From positions 21,700,501-21,764,500 of the forward strand of contig NC_081413.1 in assembly GCF_030272615.1 (NCBI RefSeq): DNA of 64,000 bases, given 5' to 3'. Positions 21,891 to 33,851 of this stretch are shown in pieces. The notes beneath the pieces were generated by a model, which saw only the letters and a program-made list of their open reading frames with translations, ran no database searches and had not been told where the DNA came from. A program made the position numbers and the translations under genes. The stretch's first letter is position 1. The number at the start of each line of letters is the position of its first letter. This DNA comes from Cryptomeria japonica (lineage: Eukaryota; Streptophyta; Pinopsida; Cupressales; Cupressaceae).

Positions 21891-23019
21891 TGAAGGAAAA
21901 GTAAAAACCATACATCATAGTGTTTTCCATCCCTTGACTAACCATATAAACTTTACAGCTAATTACTTTTGTCCTCAAAAAATTTAAACAACCAAACCTC
22001 TTAAACATATCCTATTCTTATCCTACTAAATTTTTTAAGTGAATAGAAAAGTTGAGTTACCAATATGTAATCCTTCAAGATCTACTTCAACTACTACCCA
22101 TAAGGATCCTTCGATGTCTATGGATATAGAAGTTTCTCTTCCTACCCCATAGGTAATGACTAAACCATAACTTGGATCATTAATCCTCTCTACTCCTAAT
22201 GTCCCTATAATGTATCTTTCACTTCCACCTTTGACATGTCCTATAAAGACAAAAGAGGAAAATGAACAACACCATGTAGAACTCACGCTCTCTCTCAAAT
22301 TTTTGAGGTTTCTTTTACTCCTATTGTTCTTAGAGAAAATAAAGAAAAGGAATCGATATTGAGTGATACCCAGCCTCTTTATATAGAATATTTAAATCTT
22401 AATTGATAAAATTGTAGTGTAATATAACATTGATGAAGATGTCATGCTAGGGCTCGTGAGCTTGCTACAAAAAATGAGTCTTAAATCCTAAGAAATCAAA
22501 TGCTAATTTGGTGATACCATCTTAGCCTTCCTTACCATCACCCACCCCTAGAGAAAAAATTTATATTGCACAACTTTGATGAAAGCTAATTTTTTTTATT
22601 CTAATGGATTCTTGTCCTCCTACCAAATCACCTATAGTAATCAATTTGGGTAATGTTTCTAACAATATGGTGGAAACTATTCATAATAATTTTGGTTATT
22701 TTTTTTTGATATTTTTCAACGTACTAAATTTAGCTCCTAATGATACACATTGTGATATGCATCATTAGTGAATGGCCCATGTTTGGGATTGCAAAATACT
22801 CCAACCACCTTATTAGTCGTATCTTTAGTAGCTTGTCTTGCATCTCTATATAATGATGAGAAAGATTAGGAGGCCAATGATTTTATATACAAGCACATTT
22901 GTGTAGTGCTTTATTTAATAGGTTTTCTTGCATGTAATGTGATTCCCCATGATGTGATTCTTGGTATGTTTTTTGTTTGTTAAGATCTCTTTGGATGACT
23001 CTTGAGGCTTTATTAGTCT
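21891..23019. other. No gene recognised
   Basis: Probably further decayed retrotransposon sequence continuing from the gag-protease remnant. The minus frame at 22035-22298 has no visible domain and is judged spurious. Confidence 0.4.
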
Positions 23020-23246
23020 TGTAAAGTGGAAAATTGGCAGCTTAGCAAATTGTCCACTTTGAAGGGAAAATTCCCTAAGCTCAATTTTCACTTGGCGAAA
23101 CTTTACATTCAAAAGAGGGGTTGAATCTACTAGATCCAATCCTAAAGGATGCAAGGACTAAATACTAAGTAGATTGGTTGAAATCAGGATGTGTTTGACC
23201 CTCTTTTGTAAGTTGATTAATTGAATTAAGGCAAAGTGTTGAAAAT

Positions 23247-24131
23247 TGTTGGGAAAAATGGTGTCTCAACCTTGCATTTATGCGAGGTTACTATTTATAG
23301 TAAGTTTTCATTTGAGCACGAAATGGTGCAAAACTCTCCCTAAAGCTTCTGGTTGGTTAGATAAGCATTCCGGTAAAGTTGCATCGCAAGGTCACAACTA
23401 GTTTTGAAGATATTAATGTTTTCGTCTTGGAGGGGTGCAATAAAATGTTTAAACTTAATTTTGGGGACTTTAGAGGCTCCAAAACACCCTAAAAAGTTTC
23501 CGTAACCGGCAAAGCGGGTTACGAGGTGATAGAGAACTTTGAGAGCTTTCCGACGCTTCAAACGGTTCGTCAATCGGACACCCGGTTCTCAAGTTATGGC
23601 CTCCGGAAGTTTGTACTCCTGAAATAGGAAAAATAATTTGTATCGGATACATAAATGAGCTGTAAAGGGGAGCGACACGTGTCGATGTGTGCTTTAACAT
23701 GTCATAGAAGGGAGATAAGGTCGGCTACACCTTATTGGGTGGTTTTAGCCCATGGTTTTGTAATACCGTTTGATGGTTTCTTGTATTGTATCTCCTATTT
23801 ATGAGGTGTATGAGATAGAGGTTGTGTGTAAGAGTCTTATGGCTATTGAGTTGCCTCTGAATCTCTGATTAGTGGTACTCCTACGAAGAGCTTGCTCTGC
23901 AAGTATGTTGTAATCTATTTTTGATTGCTGAATAAAATATTGAGCTGCTTTTGGAGGGTGGGGTTTTTCTCCCGAAAGGGTTTTCCCCACGTAAATCATT
24001 GTGTCGTGGTATGATTGCTATTATATCTATTTCTATTTTCTGTAACTGTTGTAATGATCTGAAAAAGTTTTGCGTTACCCTCCTCTCAAGGTTAGTGTAG
24101 GAAGTTGTTTCCGCTACTTAACTTCCTTACA
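23247..24131 (+). repeat. 5' LTR of copia-2 (885 bp)
   Basis: Starts TGTTGGGAAAAATGG and ends TTCCTTACA, immediately before the PBS. It has the same length as the 3' LTR. AATAAA at 23931-23936 may mark the polyadenylation region. Confidence 0.96.
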
Positions 24132-24133
24132 AG

Positions 24134-24151
24134 TGGTATCAGAGCTTGATC
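24134..24151 (+). other. Primer binding site of copia-2 (initiator tRNA-Met type)
   Basis: TGGTATCAGAGCTTGATC begins two bases after the LTR. The first 12 bases match the usual plant copia PBS complementary to initiator tRNA-Met. Confidence 0.9.
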
Positions 24152-24255
24152 ACCTTTGGTTTCAATTGTGGGCAGTTGGGTTTTTTGAACTAATCCAGAT
24201 TTGAGTGGGAGCTTGTGCAGAAAACACTTTTTGATCTTGTTGCAGGAATATTCAG

Positions 24256-27200
24256 ATGGCGAGTTCGTCAGGGAGAATAGAGGTGGAGAAATTTAATGGA
24301 AGTAATTTTGAGATGTGGAAGCTGAAGATGGAAGATCTGCTAATAGATCGAGATCTTTGGGATGTTGTTGATGCGAATGTCCAAAGGCCCTCAGATCCTA
24401 CTGCGGCAGCTCAGTATGATGTTATCGACCAAAAAGCCAAGGGTCTAATCAGACTGTGCCTGGCAGACTCTGTTCTAATCAATGTCCATGAAGAGAACTC
24501 TGCAAAGACGCTATGGACTAAGCTTGGTGAGATGTATCAAGTGAAATCTTTATTAAATCAAATTTTCTTAAGAAAGAAATTGTATTCCTTGAAGATGGAA
24601 GAGGGTGGACGAATTGCAGACCACCTGGAAGCATTCAATATGTTGGTGGCTCAATTAGTATCTGTCGGTGTTAAGATGGACGAGGAGGAGAAATGTCAGA
24701 TCTTGCTTTGTTCTTTGCCTGATTCGTGGGATTCTCTTGTTATGGCTATCGGTAGTACTTTTGTTGTTTTGAAATCTGAAGACGTGGTGGGTGCCCTACT
24801 CGGTGAAGAGATGCGAAGGAAGGTATCCATCAGTTCAAAGGAAGCCCTAACCGTTCGTGGAAGACCTAAGGAGAAAGGCAAGAAGAATGAGAAGCGCGAC
24901 AAGTCCAAATCCAAAGGGAGATCGAAATCTCCTGGAAAGTCCAAAGTCATTTGCTGGAACTGCGGTAAACCAGGTCACATCCGTAAGGACTGCAAAGAAG
25001 AAAAGAAGAAGAAGAAAAAGAAAAAGTTCGATTCTGATTCTGAGTCCGACAAGGAAGATGGCGATGCATTTATTGCGGCTTTGGCGACTCATGCAGGTAA
25101 TGATGCCTGGCTAATTGACTCGGGTGCATCTTTTCATATGACTTCCAATAGAGATTGGTTTTCTGAATATGAAGGATTTAATGGAGGTAAGGTGTACTTG
25201 GGTGATGATTCACATCTAGACATTGTTGGTCGAGGTAAAGTTAGAATCAGGTTTTCTGATGGTAGAATAAAAAGGATTAATGGTGTGTTGCATATCCCTG
25301 GATTAAAACGAAACCTGTTATCTGTGAGCAAACTGATAGATGCAGGTGTGCAGGTAGTCTTTTCTGAAGCAGGATGTAAGATGATTAAGGGTGCTATGGT
25401 AGTTGCTAGAGGTGTCAGGTTTGGCACTTTGTATAAGCTTGAAGCATACACTATTGAGTGTAATAGCACTTCTGTAAAAAGTAAATCTGTGGATACTTCA
25501 CTGGAAGATTTGAAGGTTTCACCTTCAGCAGATGGAAATGGTTTTTGGGTACCTAAGGGTGCTCTTTCGTCTGAAGCAAAGTTATCTGCAGAGAAGACTA
25601 TGTTATGGCACCAGAGACTTGGCCACATTGGAGAAAAGGGTCTAAGGACCTTGAAAAATAAAAACCTTGTTGAAGGTTTGAATGATTGTAATCTTGACTT
25701 TGATTTCTGTGAGCATTGCATTTATGGAAAACAAAACCGCGTTCAGTTTTACTCGAGTTCTCATAAAACTTGTGGTGTTTTGGATCTTATCCATTCTGAT
25801 GTGTTTGGTCCAGTAGATGTCTCTTCGATTGGAAAATCCACATATTATGTTTCATTTATTGATGATTTTAGTAGAAGGACATGGGTATATTTTCTAAAGA
25901 GTAAATCTGAAGTTTTTAGTCGTTTTAAAGAATTTAAAGCAATGGTTGAGTTGCAGACTGGAAAGAAAATAAAATGTTTGAGAACTGATAATGGTGGTGA
26001 GTTTTGCTCTAATGATTTTGATAGATTTTGTAAAGACTGTGGAATTAACAGGCAGAAGACAACTCCATATTCTCCACAGCAGAATGGAGTTGCAGGAAGA
26101 ATGAACAGGACACTGATGGAGAAGGCTAGGAGTATGTTGAGTGGTGCTGGTCTCGAACAAAAGTTTTGGGCTGAAGCTGTTGCCACTGCTTGCTACCTGA
26201 TTAACAGGTCTCCTACATCAGCTCTTGTTGATAAAACGCCTATGGAAGCATGGTCAGGTCACAAGCCTTCATTGAGACATCTTAGAGTTTTTGGTTGCGA
26301 GGCATATGCACATGTGCCAAAGGAGAAGCGAACAAAGTTGGAGAACAAGGCTGTGAAATGTATCTTCATCGGGTATAGTTATGGTGTGAAAGGATACAAG
26401 CTTTGGGACCCTGTTGCACAAAAGGTAATTCACAGTAGAAGTGTTATTTTTAGAGAAATTAAGTCTCCTTATGTTACATTGCAGCTAGGACAGACTAAAA
26501 AAGAAGATGTGATTCAACTTCCTTCTACACCTGAAAGAGTTGAATCGAGACCCCTAGATAGGCAAGAATTTGAGGAGAGCTCGTCTAGCTCTGAATCTTC
26601 AGAAGAGGAGGAAGAACCTCCAACTCAGCTTGTTCGAAGGTCTACAAGACATAGACAACCACCTGAAAGGTATTCACCTGATGATTGGAGATGTATTTTT
26701 GCTCTGAATACTAGTGTGGATGAACCGAAATCTGTAGAAGAGGCATTAGGTATGAATGATGCAGAATCCTGGAAGATTGCTATGGAGGAAGAAATGGCAG
26801 CTTTGAAAAAGAATGATACATGGGATCTTGTACCATTGCCTGAAGGATGAAAACTTGTTGGTTGTAAATGGGTGTTCAAGAAAAAGATTGGTTCAGATGG
26901 AAGCATTGAGAAGTATAAAGCAAGGTTGGTTGCAAAAGGCTACTCTCAGGTTGAGGGTGTTGATTACGGTGAGATATTTTCTCCTATTGCAAAAATGACG
27001 TCTATTAGATTTTTGCTTTCTATTGCTACTGCTTATGATTTAGAGGTTGAGCAAATGGATGTGAAAACTGCTTTCCTTCATGGTGATTTGGAGGAAGATA
27101 TTTATATGACACAGCCGAAGCACTATGTGGTGAAAGGCAAAAGTAATTTGGTCTGTAAATTGAAGAAATCTTTGTATGGCCTCAAACAAAGTCCTAGGAT

Positions 27201-28302
27201 GTGGTACCAGAAATTTGATACATATGTGTTGAGTTTGGGATTTGAACGTTCTAAATTAGATCACTATGTTTATTATAAATCTTATGGTGATCATTTCTTA
27301 TTCATTGCATTGTATGTTGATGATATGTTATTCATTGGTAAAGGGAAAGGTATGATTTCAGAACTGAAGTCTCAGCTCGCTGCTAAATTTGAAATGAAAG
27401 ATCTTGGTGCAGCAAAGCACATTCTTGGGATGGAAATTAGAAGAGATAGGGTGAACAGAAAGCTATGGCTAGGCCAGAGTAAGTATGTGAATTCAGTGTT
27501 ACAGAGGTTCAACATGCAGAATTGTAGACCATTGAGTGTTCCTTTTACAGTTGGAATGAAACTATCTATTTCAGATTGTCCTACATCCCCATTGGAGATG
27601 GAAGACATAAGCAGAGTGCCTTACCAGAGTGCAGTTGGAAGCTTGATGTATGCTATGGTCTGTACTAGACCAAATATTGCCCAAGCAGTGGGAGTACTTT
27701 CTAGATATATGTCTAATCCTGGTAGAGTTCATTGGGATGCAGTCAAAAGAGTCTTCAGATATTTGAAGGGTACTTCAGAGTATTCTTTGTGTTATCATGG
27801 TAATTCAGTTGGAGACATGACTTCCCTTGATATCCATGGTTATGTGGATTCAGATTGGGTAGGTGATATTGATAGCAGAAGATCCACCAGTGCTTATGTG
27901 TTTACTTTGTTTGGTGGTGCAATTAGTTGGATGAGTAAGCGACAAGCTGTGGTTGCTTTATCCACTACTAAAGCAGAGTATATGGCAGCTACTCATGCTT
28001 GTAAAGAGGTCATTTGGCTTAAGAGACTATGTTCGGATATTGGAATAAAACAAGGTACAGTGACAGTTTACTGTGATAGTCAAAGTGCAATTAGCCTAGC
28101 TAAGAACCCGACATTTCATGCCCGGACCAAACATTTTGATGTTCAGTATCATTTTGTTAGAGATATGGTCGAAGATGGTAGGGTGAAGCTGGTTAAGGTG
28201 GAAACTTTGATGAATGTTGCAGATGGTTTAACTAAGGCTGTGAGCATAGAGAAGTTCAGATGGTGTTCAGAGTCTATGGGCCTTATGGCCCCTAGCAATT
28301 GA
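24256..28302 (+). pseudogene. copia-2 gag-pol, single frame with one TGA
   Basis: One frame of 1348 codons plus stop, interrupted only by TGA at 26848-26850 (codon 865). In order: gag with MASSSGRIEVEKFNG start and LW..L...Y motifs; CCHC knuckle CWNCGKPGHIRKDC (233-246) followed by a Lys run; protease DSGAS (Asp288); integrase zinc region HQRLGH ... CEHC; core Asp515 (HSDVFGP), Asp578 (RTDNGGEF); RT with YVDD at 1020-1023; RNase H ([21 protein letters not shown]), ending LMAPSN. At residue 614, exactly 35 residues after Asp578, the DDE Glu is Gly (codon 26095-26097). The ATG at 24256 is chosen because it lies 105 bp after the PBS and begins family-like sequence. Premature termination would leave gag, protease and integrase without RT. 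Confidence 0.95.
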
Positions 28303-28346
28303 TTCATTGTGTTGACATTCCCTTCCGCTCTTGCAAGGTGTTCGAC

Positions 28347-28358
28347 AAGTGGGAGATT
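28347..28358 (+). other. Polypurine tract of copia-2
   Basis: AAGTGGGAGATT directly before the TGTTGGG start of the 3' LTR. Confidence 0.85.
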
Positions 28359-29243
28359 TGTTGGGAAAAATGGTGTCTCAACCTTGCATTTATGCGAGGT
28401 TACTATTTATAGTAAGTTTTTAATTGAGCATGAAATGGTGCAAAACTCTCCCTAAAGCTTCTGGTTGGTTAGATAAGCATTCCGGTAAAGTTGCGTTGCA
28501 AGGTCACAACTAGTTTTGAAGATATTAATGTTTTCGTCTTGGAGGGGTGCAATAAAATGTTTAAACTTAATTTTGGGGACTTTAGAGGCTCTGAAACACC
28601 CTGAAAAGTTGCTGTAACCGGCGAAGCGGGTTACGAGGTGATAGAGCACTTTGCGAGCTTTCCGGTGCTTCAAACGGTTCGTCAATCAGACACCCGGTTC
28701 TCAAGTTATGGCCTCCGGAAGTTTGTACTCCTGAAATAGGAAAAATAATTTGTATTGGATACATAAATGAGCTGTAAAGGGGAGCGACACGTGTCGATGT
28801 GTGCTTTAACATGTCATAGAAGGGAGATAAGGTCAGCTACACCTTATTGGGTAGTTTTAGCCCAAGGTTTTGTAATACCGTTTGACGGTTTCTTGTATTG
28901 TATCTCCTATTTATGAGGTGTATGAGATAGAGGTTGTGTGTAAGAGTCTTATGGCTATTGAGTTGCCTCTGAATCTCTAATTAGTGGTACTCCTGCGAAG
29001 AGCTTGCTCTGCAAGTATGTTGTAATCTATTTTTGATTGCTGAATAAAATATTGAGCTACTTTTGGAGGGTGGGGTTTTTCTCCCGAAAGGGTTTTCCCC
29101 ACGTAAATCATTGTGTCGTGGTATGATTGCTATTATATCTATTTCTATTTTCTGTAACTGTTGTAATGATCTGAAAAAGTTTTGCATTACCCTCCTCTCA
29201 AGGTTAGTGTAGGAAGTTGTTTCCGCTACTTAACTTCCTTACA
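28359..29243 (+). repeat. 3' LTR of copia-2 (885 bp)
   Basis: Matches 23247-24131 over the full length with about 25 substitutions. It is followed directly by AAAAT. AATAAA at 29043-29048. Confidence 0.96.
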
Positions 29244-30261
29244 AAAATGAAGACAAAGTATGTGAAACAAATGAGCTACAAATTCAGGATTCAGTCATGC
29301 ACCTGGATCTGAGAAGTTTGAGATGATTCAGAGCTTTTTTGCGAAATTAGGAAAAAGTTTTAGGGACCGTGTGTCCAGACAAGGGTGCCCTCTAATCAAT
29401 CCTCCAAAATTTTCGTGTGTTGAAAAGGGTTTTTCCATCTTTGTGAATAAAGCTTAATTCCAGAAGTACAACTGCGCACCTATTTCCTGCACATAGAAAG
29501 AAAGGAAACAGTGTTGGTAATAGGGGTTTACCTTCAGGTCAGATCCAAATTTTGAAATTAACCAAGTGGTCGAAATAATGTAAATAAAATGACTGAAAGT
29601 AGAAATCCTCCTCTTAAAGGGGATGTTGAAATGCGTGAAAATGAAATGCTTATACCTCCTTGTGAATTTTTGCTTGCCTCCATGTGGAATTATGATTTCA
29701 TGAACTAGAATGATTATCTCCTCTTCGATGCTTGAAATATTGACTCTATTATTGCTCTAAATCTTGAAGCAAGACTGAAAAAGGCTCAATTTCTCTTGAA
29801 TGCTTGATTTTATTTCATGATCTTGTGTGTTATGTTATATGTCAAATGAAAGGGGAAATCCCTCTTATATACTTTCCTATAGGATTAATTGTCTGATTTT
29901 TCAACTTGAGCTAACATAGGGGGGATTTTACCACTTCAAACTTGAGTTAGGTCCAAAGGAGGGGATCAAGGTAGGCCCCAATTAAGGGGTCCCAGGGTTC
30001 CATGCCCTGGTCGTGCCCTATTTTGGGGTGGGATCAAGGTGGCCCCTGAGTGCATTATTGAATTGCAAGGTATTTTTGATATGCATGAGCATATTTAGGC
30101 CTCCGATCGAACCGAGGTGCATAAACACTTAGGGGAAGACCCAAATGCAGTCGAAAAATAGTGAGGGGTACAATTTTAGGATGTTACAAGGACAAGGATA
30201 CAAAGAGAGTGATCCTATCATAACATTCCTCTATTTTTATCTACATTCTTATATTTGTTGT

Positions 30262-31330
30262 TGTAAATGGTGAAAATTAGGGTTTCCACCATTAGTTTTA
30301 TGAAAACCACTAATTTTCCATTGCATTCATAAGAGGGATGAAGCCAATAGATCCAATCCCAAATGAAGAGTGATAAAGACTGAATACTGATTGGATTGAA
30401 GGTTGGTGTGAATTTATTACCCTCTTTTGTGAGTCGAAATGCTAAATTGAGACAAAGTGCTAAAAACTGAAGGTAAAAATGAGGAAACAATGAGCTACAG
30501 ATGCAAGATTTTTGCATGCACCTAGATCCAAGCAGTATATAGAAATTTAGATCTAATCCTAGAAAAAGCTCCAAAAATTTTGAGATCGGTTTTCCCGTTG
30601 TCCTAGTCCTACTTTTTCGCACACCAAAGAGGGTTTATTCATCTCTATAAATAATGCTTATTTTGAGAATCACAATTTCGTAGCTATTTTATACACATAG
30701 AAAGAAAGGGAAAAGGCTGGGAATAGGGGTTTGCCTAAGTCAAAACTCAATTTGTAATCAACCTTGAATGAAATATTGAAAAATAATTGAAATAAATTAT
30801 GGAAGGATATACCTCAAATTTGCAATGACTGATAATGATTCTTTTCTTCTTGAATGCAATCAAATGTATTGTATGAAATGGCATGAAAATGAAAAAACCC
30901 TAATCACACACACATGCTTGCAAATGAATGATGTAAAGTAACTCCCTAATTGATGGATGAAGAATGCAACTTTAAAGTCTTATATAAATGCTTGATGATG
31001 AATGATTTAATGCTTGAATACTTGTGTCATGATCTCCTTATTGATGCCTATGATGCGATGATCAAATGAGAGGGAAAAAATTCCTTATATACTTTCTCAT
31101 CAAAAATAATGTTAATTTTTTGACATGGGGAGAGATTTCCCAATCAAATTTGAAGATGCAAGAGGGGACCAAGATAGGGCCCAATTAAGGAGGACTAGGA
31201 CATGGTGCCCTGGTCACAATGAGGAAAAGGGTGCCACACCCTAGTCCTACCCTATCTTGGGGCTGCACTAAGGGGTTATGAGGTGGATGAAGTGAAAATA
31301 AGGTGAAATTTTAGTGGGAGTAAGAGATTA
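30262..31330 (+). repeat. R2: second LTR-like copy of the TGTAA/TTACA family, 3' end missing
   Basis: Begins TGTAAATGGTGAAAATTAGG and stays alignable with R3 (39604 onward) to about GAGGTGGATGAAGTG near 31280-31300. It lacks the terminal segment (CAATTTTAGGATG) seen at the ends of R1 and R3. It lies 73 bp downstream of R1 in the same orientation. The 134-codon minus frame here is not conserved as protein. Confidence 0.7.
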
Positions 31331-32004
31331 AAAAAACAATCATCATAAAGTAAAAGAAAGAGGAATGAAGAATATGAGGAATGCAGAGAAAAATCACAAG
31401 GAGTACAAGATGTCACTAATTTTGAGGAACCAAGTCCCCAATCTTAGGATCACAACTCACTCAAATATATGCAGGCACACACAAAAAAAAAATGAAAACA
31501 AAGGAAAGAAGGAAAACAAAGGAAAAAGACACAAAAAGACACACAACAAAAACTAAGAACCAAAATCAGGACCTCAAGTCAACTAGCCAAAGACACCTCG
31601 ATATCAAAATGGCTCAAAAAATAATATCATTCTTGAAAATACCATCCCATGAACACAAGTGATCACATAAAAGAGAAAATAGAGCATCATCCATGAACTA
31701 TTAGTAGAAAATCTACTATTTCATGAGAGAGACAGAGAGCATGAATACACAATATATATTTTTATCCAAGCGATCCATGTGAAGAATGATGAAATAGAGA
31801 ACATATATACCTCGCTCCTAGATTTTTGCATCTAGGTGATCCATGTTGGAGAGGAGAGTATGAACAATCTAGCCCTATTCTGCTAGTTCCACTCATCCTC
31901 GTGTGTGTGTGCAAGTGATGTCTAGTTTCAAGTATAAAGAAACCCATTTTTAAATATGAATCAACCTATTTAAGACATGTAATGTAAATTAAAATGGAAA
32001 GAGG
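31331..32004. other. No gene recognised
   Basis: A-rich and low-complexity stretches (31480-31555). Open frames here are Lys/Asn/Thr-rich by composition. Confidence 0.4.
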
Positions 32005-32240
32005 TGACCATGTGTGCAAATGCCAAGGGGAAAATATGTGATTGCCAAGGGGAGAATGTGTGTGCAAATCCCAAAAGGTGAATGTGTAAATGCCAAGAGG
32101 TGAATGTGTGTGAAACTTCCAAGGGGCAAATGTGTAAATTCTAATAGGAAAATGTTTGTGTAAATGCCAAGGGGAGAATGCGTAAATGCCAAGGGGTGAA
32201 TGCATAAATTTCAAGAGTGTGTAAACACCAAGAGGCGAAT
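32005..32240. repeat. Degenerate minisatellite, about 9-10 units of 20-28 bp
   Basis: Repeats of AAATGCCAAGGGGAGAATGTG with variable spacing and substitutions (CCAAGAGG, CCAAAAGG). Three frames stay open through it and encode periodic Ser/Pro/Leu/His peptides on the minus strand, an effect of the repeat. Confidence 0.85.
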
Positions 32241-32863
32241 GGTAGATACATGCCTACTTTTGAGGACATCCCACATAAGATTTTTTCTCTGGTTTTGGTG
32301 ATGTGTAACCTCTTCTAAAACATATATCAAATACTAGGTCTAGGTTAGAATGTGAAGCATCTTGTGTAAGAGTTTGTTTTCTCTAGTTTTGAGAATGAAC
32401 ACCTCATTTAAGATATGCAATTTAAATGATATGCAAGATTATAGTACAATATGGTACAAAGGGAGTGATATGGGTACCCCACCCCTTAAGATGTCCACAT
32501 AGGTCTATGTTGATGTCTTACGGAAGCTTAGTGACAAGGGTACCTAAGTTTAAACACCAAGGAGATAGCCTTTAGGCAACAATGTCATAAATCCAAGACA
32601 GAGAGGGAATACTCTTCAAGCAAGGATAAGATAGATGGAAAAGTGATATCTTGCAACAAGTGTAAAGGAGATTCTTGGAGGAGAACAAATATTTTCTCAA
32701 AAGACATCTACCTCCAAGAGGAATTTATTGAACAAATATAACATCTTCTACCAAAAGAAAGGAAGGGGAAGAAGAATTCATACCTTCCCCCTATTGCTAG
32801 GTAAAACAGATTCTTGATGAAGGATACACACTTTTGAACCAATGTGAGGGGGTAAGTTTATGA
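32241..32863. other. No gene recognised
   Basis: Probably untranslated sequence of a decayed retrotransposon. It ends with TATGA, the target duplication of the next solo LTR. Confidence 0.35.
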
Positions 32864-33846
32864 TGTTGGCAATTGACACTCATCTGGTACGGTTCAGGGT
32901 ATTATGGGTTGTCATTCATGGCAACTCATCATCTCAAGGTAAATGGTTTCATTGTTTGGTTAACTGACATACATTGTACTTAATCGGTATTGGTACATTC
33001 ACATTGATTTACACCAACACCGGCTCTAACTTGATCCCGATTAAGTCCTAATCTTGGTAACATGTCGAGATCTCGATAACATGTATATGGAACACGGTAA
33101 TGAATAGGACCCAGCTAAAGAAATCTTTTGGTCTCGATTATATCTTCATGGATTTTGGTTGTATTGTGTGATGGTCGACATGGTCATTGGATTTATTTGA
33201 TTTTTATTTGTTTCGGTAGACGACTTGTTTATATTTCATGTTGAAGCCGAAATGGTTAAGTTAGATGGATGATAGATCATACATGTTAGACGGTATGCAA
33301 TCTTTTGATTACAAATATTTTAGTGAGTTTTGGTATGTGATTGGAAGCAACTGTGTGCAGTTTAACGTGCACAACTTAACTGGTAGCAGAACGGAGTATC
33401 AGAGAACCGAAATACAGAGGAGGTTATTAGAGAATTCACTAGAAATTATCCAAAATGGTCAAATTCTATTTATAATTTCATTTTCAGCTGTAAACACTTT
33501 GTAATATTCTGTAAGTCAGTGAGGCTTCCTATATTTTATGTTTCAGCAGTGAGTACTAGGCAGTTGGCCTTTTTGCATGTACAGACCCTCTTATGTAATA
33601 TTTGTATACCTTGATCAAGTATATAGATATTTTTGGGTATAATCCCCTCCATGGTTTTTCCCTTTTCATGGTTTTCCATGTATAAATCTTGGTGTTATGG
33701 TGTTGCCTTTCATTTTGTTATTTTGTGCATGCATTCTAATTTTATTTACTATTAACTGGTTAATAAGGAATAAGTTTAAAACTAACTTTACCAATAGAAC
33801 ACTGATTCACTCCCCCCCCTCCCCTCAGTTTTCTTCGATTCAAACA
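32864..33846 (+). repeat. Solo copia-type LTR (983 bp) with perfect duplication
   Basis: Starts TGTTGGCAATTGACAC and ends GATTCAAACA. It is flanked by TATGA at 32859-32863 and 33847-33851. Internal GGCCTTTTTGCATG, CATGGTTTTTCCC and a C-rich tract near the end are shared with the copia-1 LTR, so it belongs to a related family. Confidence 0.93.
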
Positions 33847-33851
33847 TATGA

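Larger units (their letters stand above)
23247..29243 (+). mobile_element. Complete Ty1/copia retrotransposon (copia-2), Tnt1/Tork-like
   Basis: 5997 bp, with identical-length 885-bp LTRs, a PBS, a gag-pol frame, a PPT and perfect AAAAT target duplications at 23242-23246 and 29244-29248. The LTRs differ at about 25 sites and have no indels by eye. It is the least damaged element in the window: one nonsense codon and one evident catalytic substitution. It is inserted in the LTR-like repeat R1. The gag/pol style resembles Tnt1/Tork elements; the lineage call is by recognition, not alignment. Confidence 0.97.
23020..30188 (+). repeat. R1: LTR-like repeat of the TGTAA/TTACA family, split by copia-2
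   Basis: The left piece 23020-23246 starts TGTAAAGTGG; the right piece 29249-30188 ends GGATGTTACA. Joined they make about 1167 bp and align with R2 (30262) and R3 (39604) through shared stretches such as AAGAGG..TGAA, AGATCCAATCC, GAGCTAC, GCACCTGGATCTGA and AAGAAAGGAAA. Ends TGTAA and TTACA form the short inverted repeat expected of an LTR. No coding capacity, no internal element attached. The element it derives from is unknown. Confidence 0.75.

Noticed and set aside
26848-26850. Programmed stop readthrough or selenocysteine at the copia-2 TGA
   Set aside because: The context has no recognised readthrough signal, the site lies inside RT-adjacent coding rather than at a gag/pol boundary, and an Arg codon is expected there. 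Simple mutation is the better explanation.
31966-32214. Periodic Ser/Pro/His peptide frames on the minus strand
   Set aside because: Products of the minisatellite period.
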